DNA of 64,000 nucleotides from Coprinellus micaceus (taxonomy: Eukaryota > Basidiomycota > Agaricomycetes > Agaricales > Psathyrellaceae): the NCBI GenBank assembly GCA_951394405.1, contig OX596343.1, forward strand, positions 1,302,001 to 1,366,000. Direction: 5' to 3'. Both the position numbers and the translations under genes were made by a program. The notes below the pieces were generated by a model. That model worked only from the letters and a program-made list of their open reading frames with translations, made no database searches and was not told where the DNA came from. This document shows, in pieces, positions 62,659 through 64,000 of the stretch; position 1 is the stretch's first letter; every line of letters starts with the position of its first letter.

Positions 62659-63857
62659 CTAGAGCCCATCGTACTCCTTCAGCTTGAACGTTCGCTGCAC
62701 ACCTCCATACAATACGAACGAAACCAGTCTATTCGAAATACATGAATACATTCTTCTACCTACACATATCCATGTTGGTGTACTTGGCCTAGCTTACCCA
62801 TGTCCAACTCCGTCTCGACGCAGCTCGTGAGGCTGCGATTTCCGTGTTCCAAGGGCCAGGCGTCGCCCTCGCCCTCGTCCTCGATGACCCCCACATCACC
62901 CCGTACCGTACGAGCGCCGTAGATTGAAGCCTACAGGACGTACCCAAGGTAAGCCCCCGCTATCCCACTAATCGAAAGCTGCGTGAACTCATCTCCCCAA
63001 AACTAGAGGTCCCTCTCCCTCCCTCTTCCTGACACTCTCACCTCGTCCTCCCGGTCCCACAGCCCCAACCTCCCCAGTACGTCCTCCAGCTCCCCGCGCT
63101 CGTCCTCGAACCTACTGACGCGTTCGTATTCGTTCGTAGGACCCGCAACGAGCTCGGCGTCGACGTCGGCGTCTCGTTTCCAGGGCGTACCGACGTGCCC
63201 GCAGAACGCGATGCAGAGTACGCGGCGTCTCGTTTCACCTCCACCTCTTTCCCTCACTCATTCACCCCCGCCCTCCGTGCTCTACTAGTCCACCATCTCT
63301 CCCCTAACTGCGTCCGCCGTCGAGCACGCACCGTAAGCGAAACGGAATCGATCCCAACGAAAGGTAAATTCACGTACCCAACCACTTCTCGACGCGAACG
63401 GGCCACCTAAACCCAGGTGGACTTCGGTCTCGTTCTCTTTCTCCCCTCCCGCTCTCGCCATCCGTCTCCTCTCTCGTTCTTTGCTTCTTCCTCCCCCCAC
63501 CCGATTACTCTACTCGCACCCGCCAGAGGCTCCCGGGGTCCACTGGGAGCGACTTCAATCGGAGGCATCGAGGTCGGCTGAAAGTTCCCTCTCTTCCGCA
63601 CGCTTTCGAGGGTTGCCCAGGAGAATTTGGAGCTCGGGTCGTTCTCGTCGTTACGGTAGTGGACGCGGAAACAATGGAGGGGCCATACGTGAGGGTATCA
63701 TTGTTGTCCTCCCTACCCTTGAGTCGGCGTGACGGGATCTTGCTTCAACCCACGTTCTGGTGAACGTGAATCCTGTAGTTTAGCGAGTAGTAGGACTTGC
63801 TCGTACCTTCCATAGCTTCCTCTCGGTGTCAGGACGACCATCGACATTGTGGTCCAT
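62659..63857 (-). CDS. Unknown protein, C-terminal exons (5' end unresolved)
   Basis: On the minus strand, exons about 63680..63520, 63406..63332, 63238..63042, 62930..62798 and 62759..62659 join in phase. Readable pieces are HYRNDENDPSSKFSWATLES, REFTFRWDRFRFAYG, RRRVLCIAFCGHVGTPWKRD, GLWDREDEASIYGARTVRGD and a C-terminus NRLVSFVLYGGVQRTFKLKE. The first exon may begin with the ATG at 63857 (MDHNVDGRPDTERKLWK), but I could not find an acceptor linking it. No family recognised. The opposite strand has long open frames too; the consistent chain of splice sites favours this strand. Confidence 0.5.
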
Positions 63858-64000
63858 GAGGAACCCTCAATCTCCGAGAAACATTATGTAAGTGGCAGAA
63901 CCAATCAGCAAACCCAAACGACGCGAGCGCGTCTTGTTCTCGTTCCACACCCTCCTCCACAATGGTCGCCCAGACTCGACATGCTGGCCAGCCATCTCCA

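Noticed and set aside
62820..63410. Plus-strand coding frame (RNELGVDVGVSFPGRTDVPA)
   Set aside because: It reads well, but the minus strand gives a chain of four phase-consistent introns ending in a natural stop; the plus frame is likely its shadow.

Overview
The window is nuclear DNA of a filamentous basidiomycete, most likely an agaricomycete. The evidence is dense splicing with mostly 45-65 nt GT-AG introns, exons as short as 14-24 nt, and a typical agaricomycete gene set: Sin3, an ABCC transporter, Lys2, an F-box protein and HMG-CoA reductase. No bacterial, viral or plasmid genes were seen. I built the gene models by hand from splice sites, reading-frame continuity and family motifs; no search was run. 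Where exon phases close exactly and the protein length matches the family, confidence is high.  Left third (1-23 kb): the 3' end of a snurportin-like gene (+), a small unknown gene (+), SIN3 (-, 9 exons, 1306 aa), an unresolved stretch with a weak gene model (-), mitochondrial ribosomal protein uS15m (+), a B-type cyclin (-) head-to-head with a 2-hydroxyacid dehydrogenase (+), then a 30-exon ABCC transporter (+) with two GC-AG introns, followed by a small secreted DUF4360 protein and an intron-bearing tRNA-Leu(AAG).  Middle (23-46 kb): LYS2 alpha-aminoadipate reductase (+), a GNAT-domain protein (-), ribosomal protein eL42 (-), tRNA-Thr(AGT), a weak small secreted/membrane candidate (-), then two HMG-CoA reductase genes in the same orientation. 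The first is a full-length membrane enzyme with a sterol-sensing domain. The second is a catalytic-only 552-aa enzyme with no membrane region. A disordered KEN-box protein lies between them.  Right third (46-64 kb): an NF-X1/FAP1 zinc-finger protein (-), a type-B carboxylesterase (+), a second DUF4360 gene (-), an F-box protein (-), NatA subunit NAA15 (-), and an incomplete unknown gene (-).  The most unusual structure links the two ends. About 2 kb from 21.25-23.29 kb (3' end of the ABC transporter, the whole DUF4360 gene, 5' half of tRNA-Leu) has an inverted, diverged copy at 53.79-55.85 kb. That copy is flanked by ~360-bp direct repeats made from the last exon and 3' flank of the F-box gene. 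Both DUF4360 genes remain open and correctly spliced. The ABC, tRNA and F-box fragments carried along have decayed. This looks like duplicative relocation of a small secreted-protein gene without an obvious transposase.
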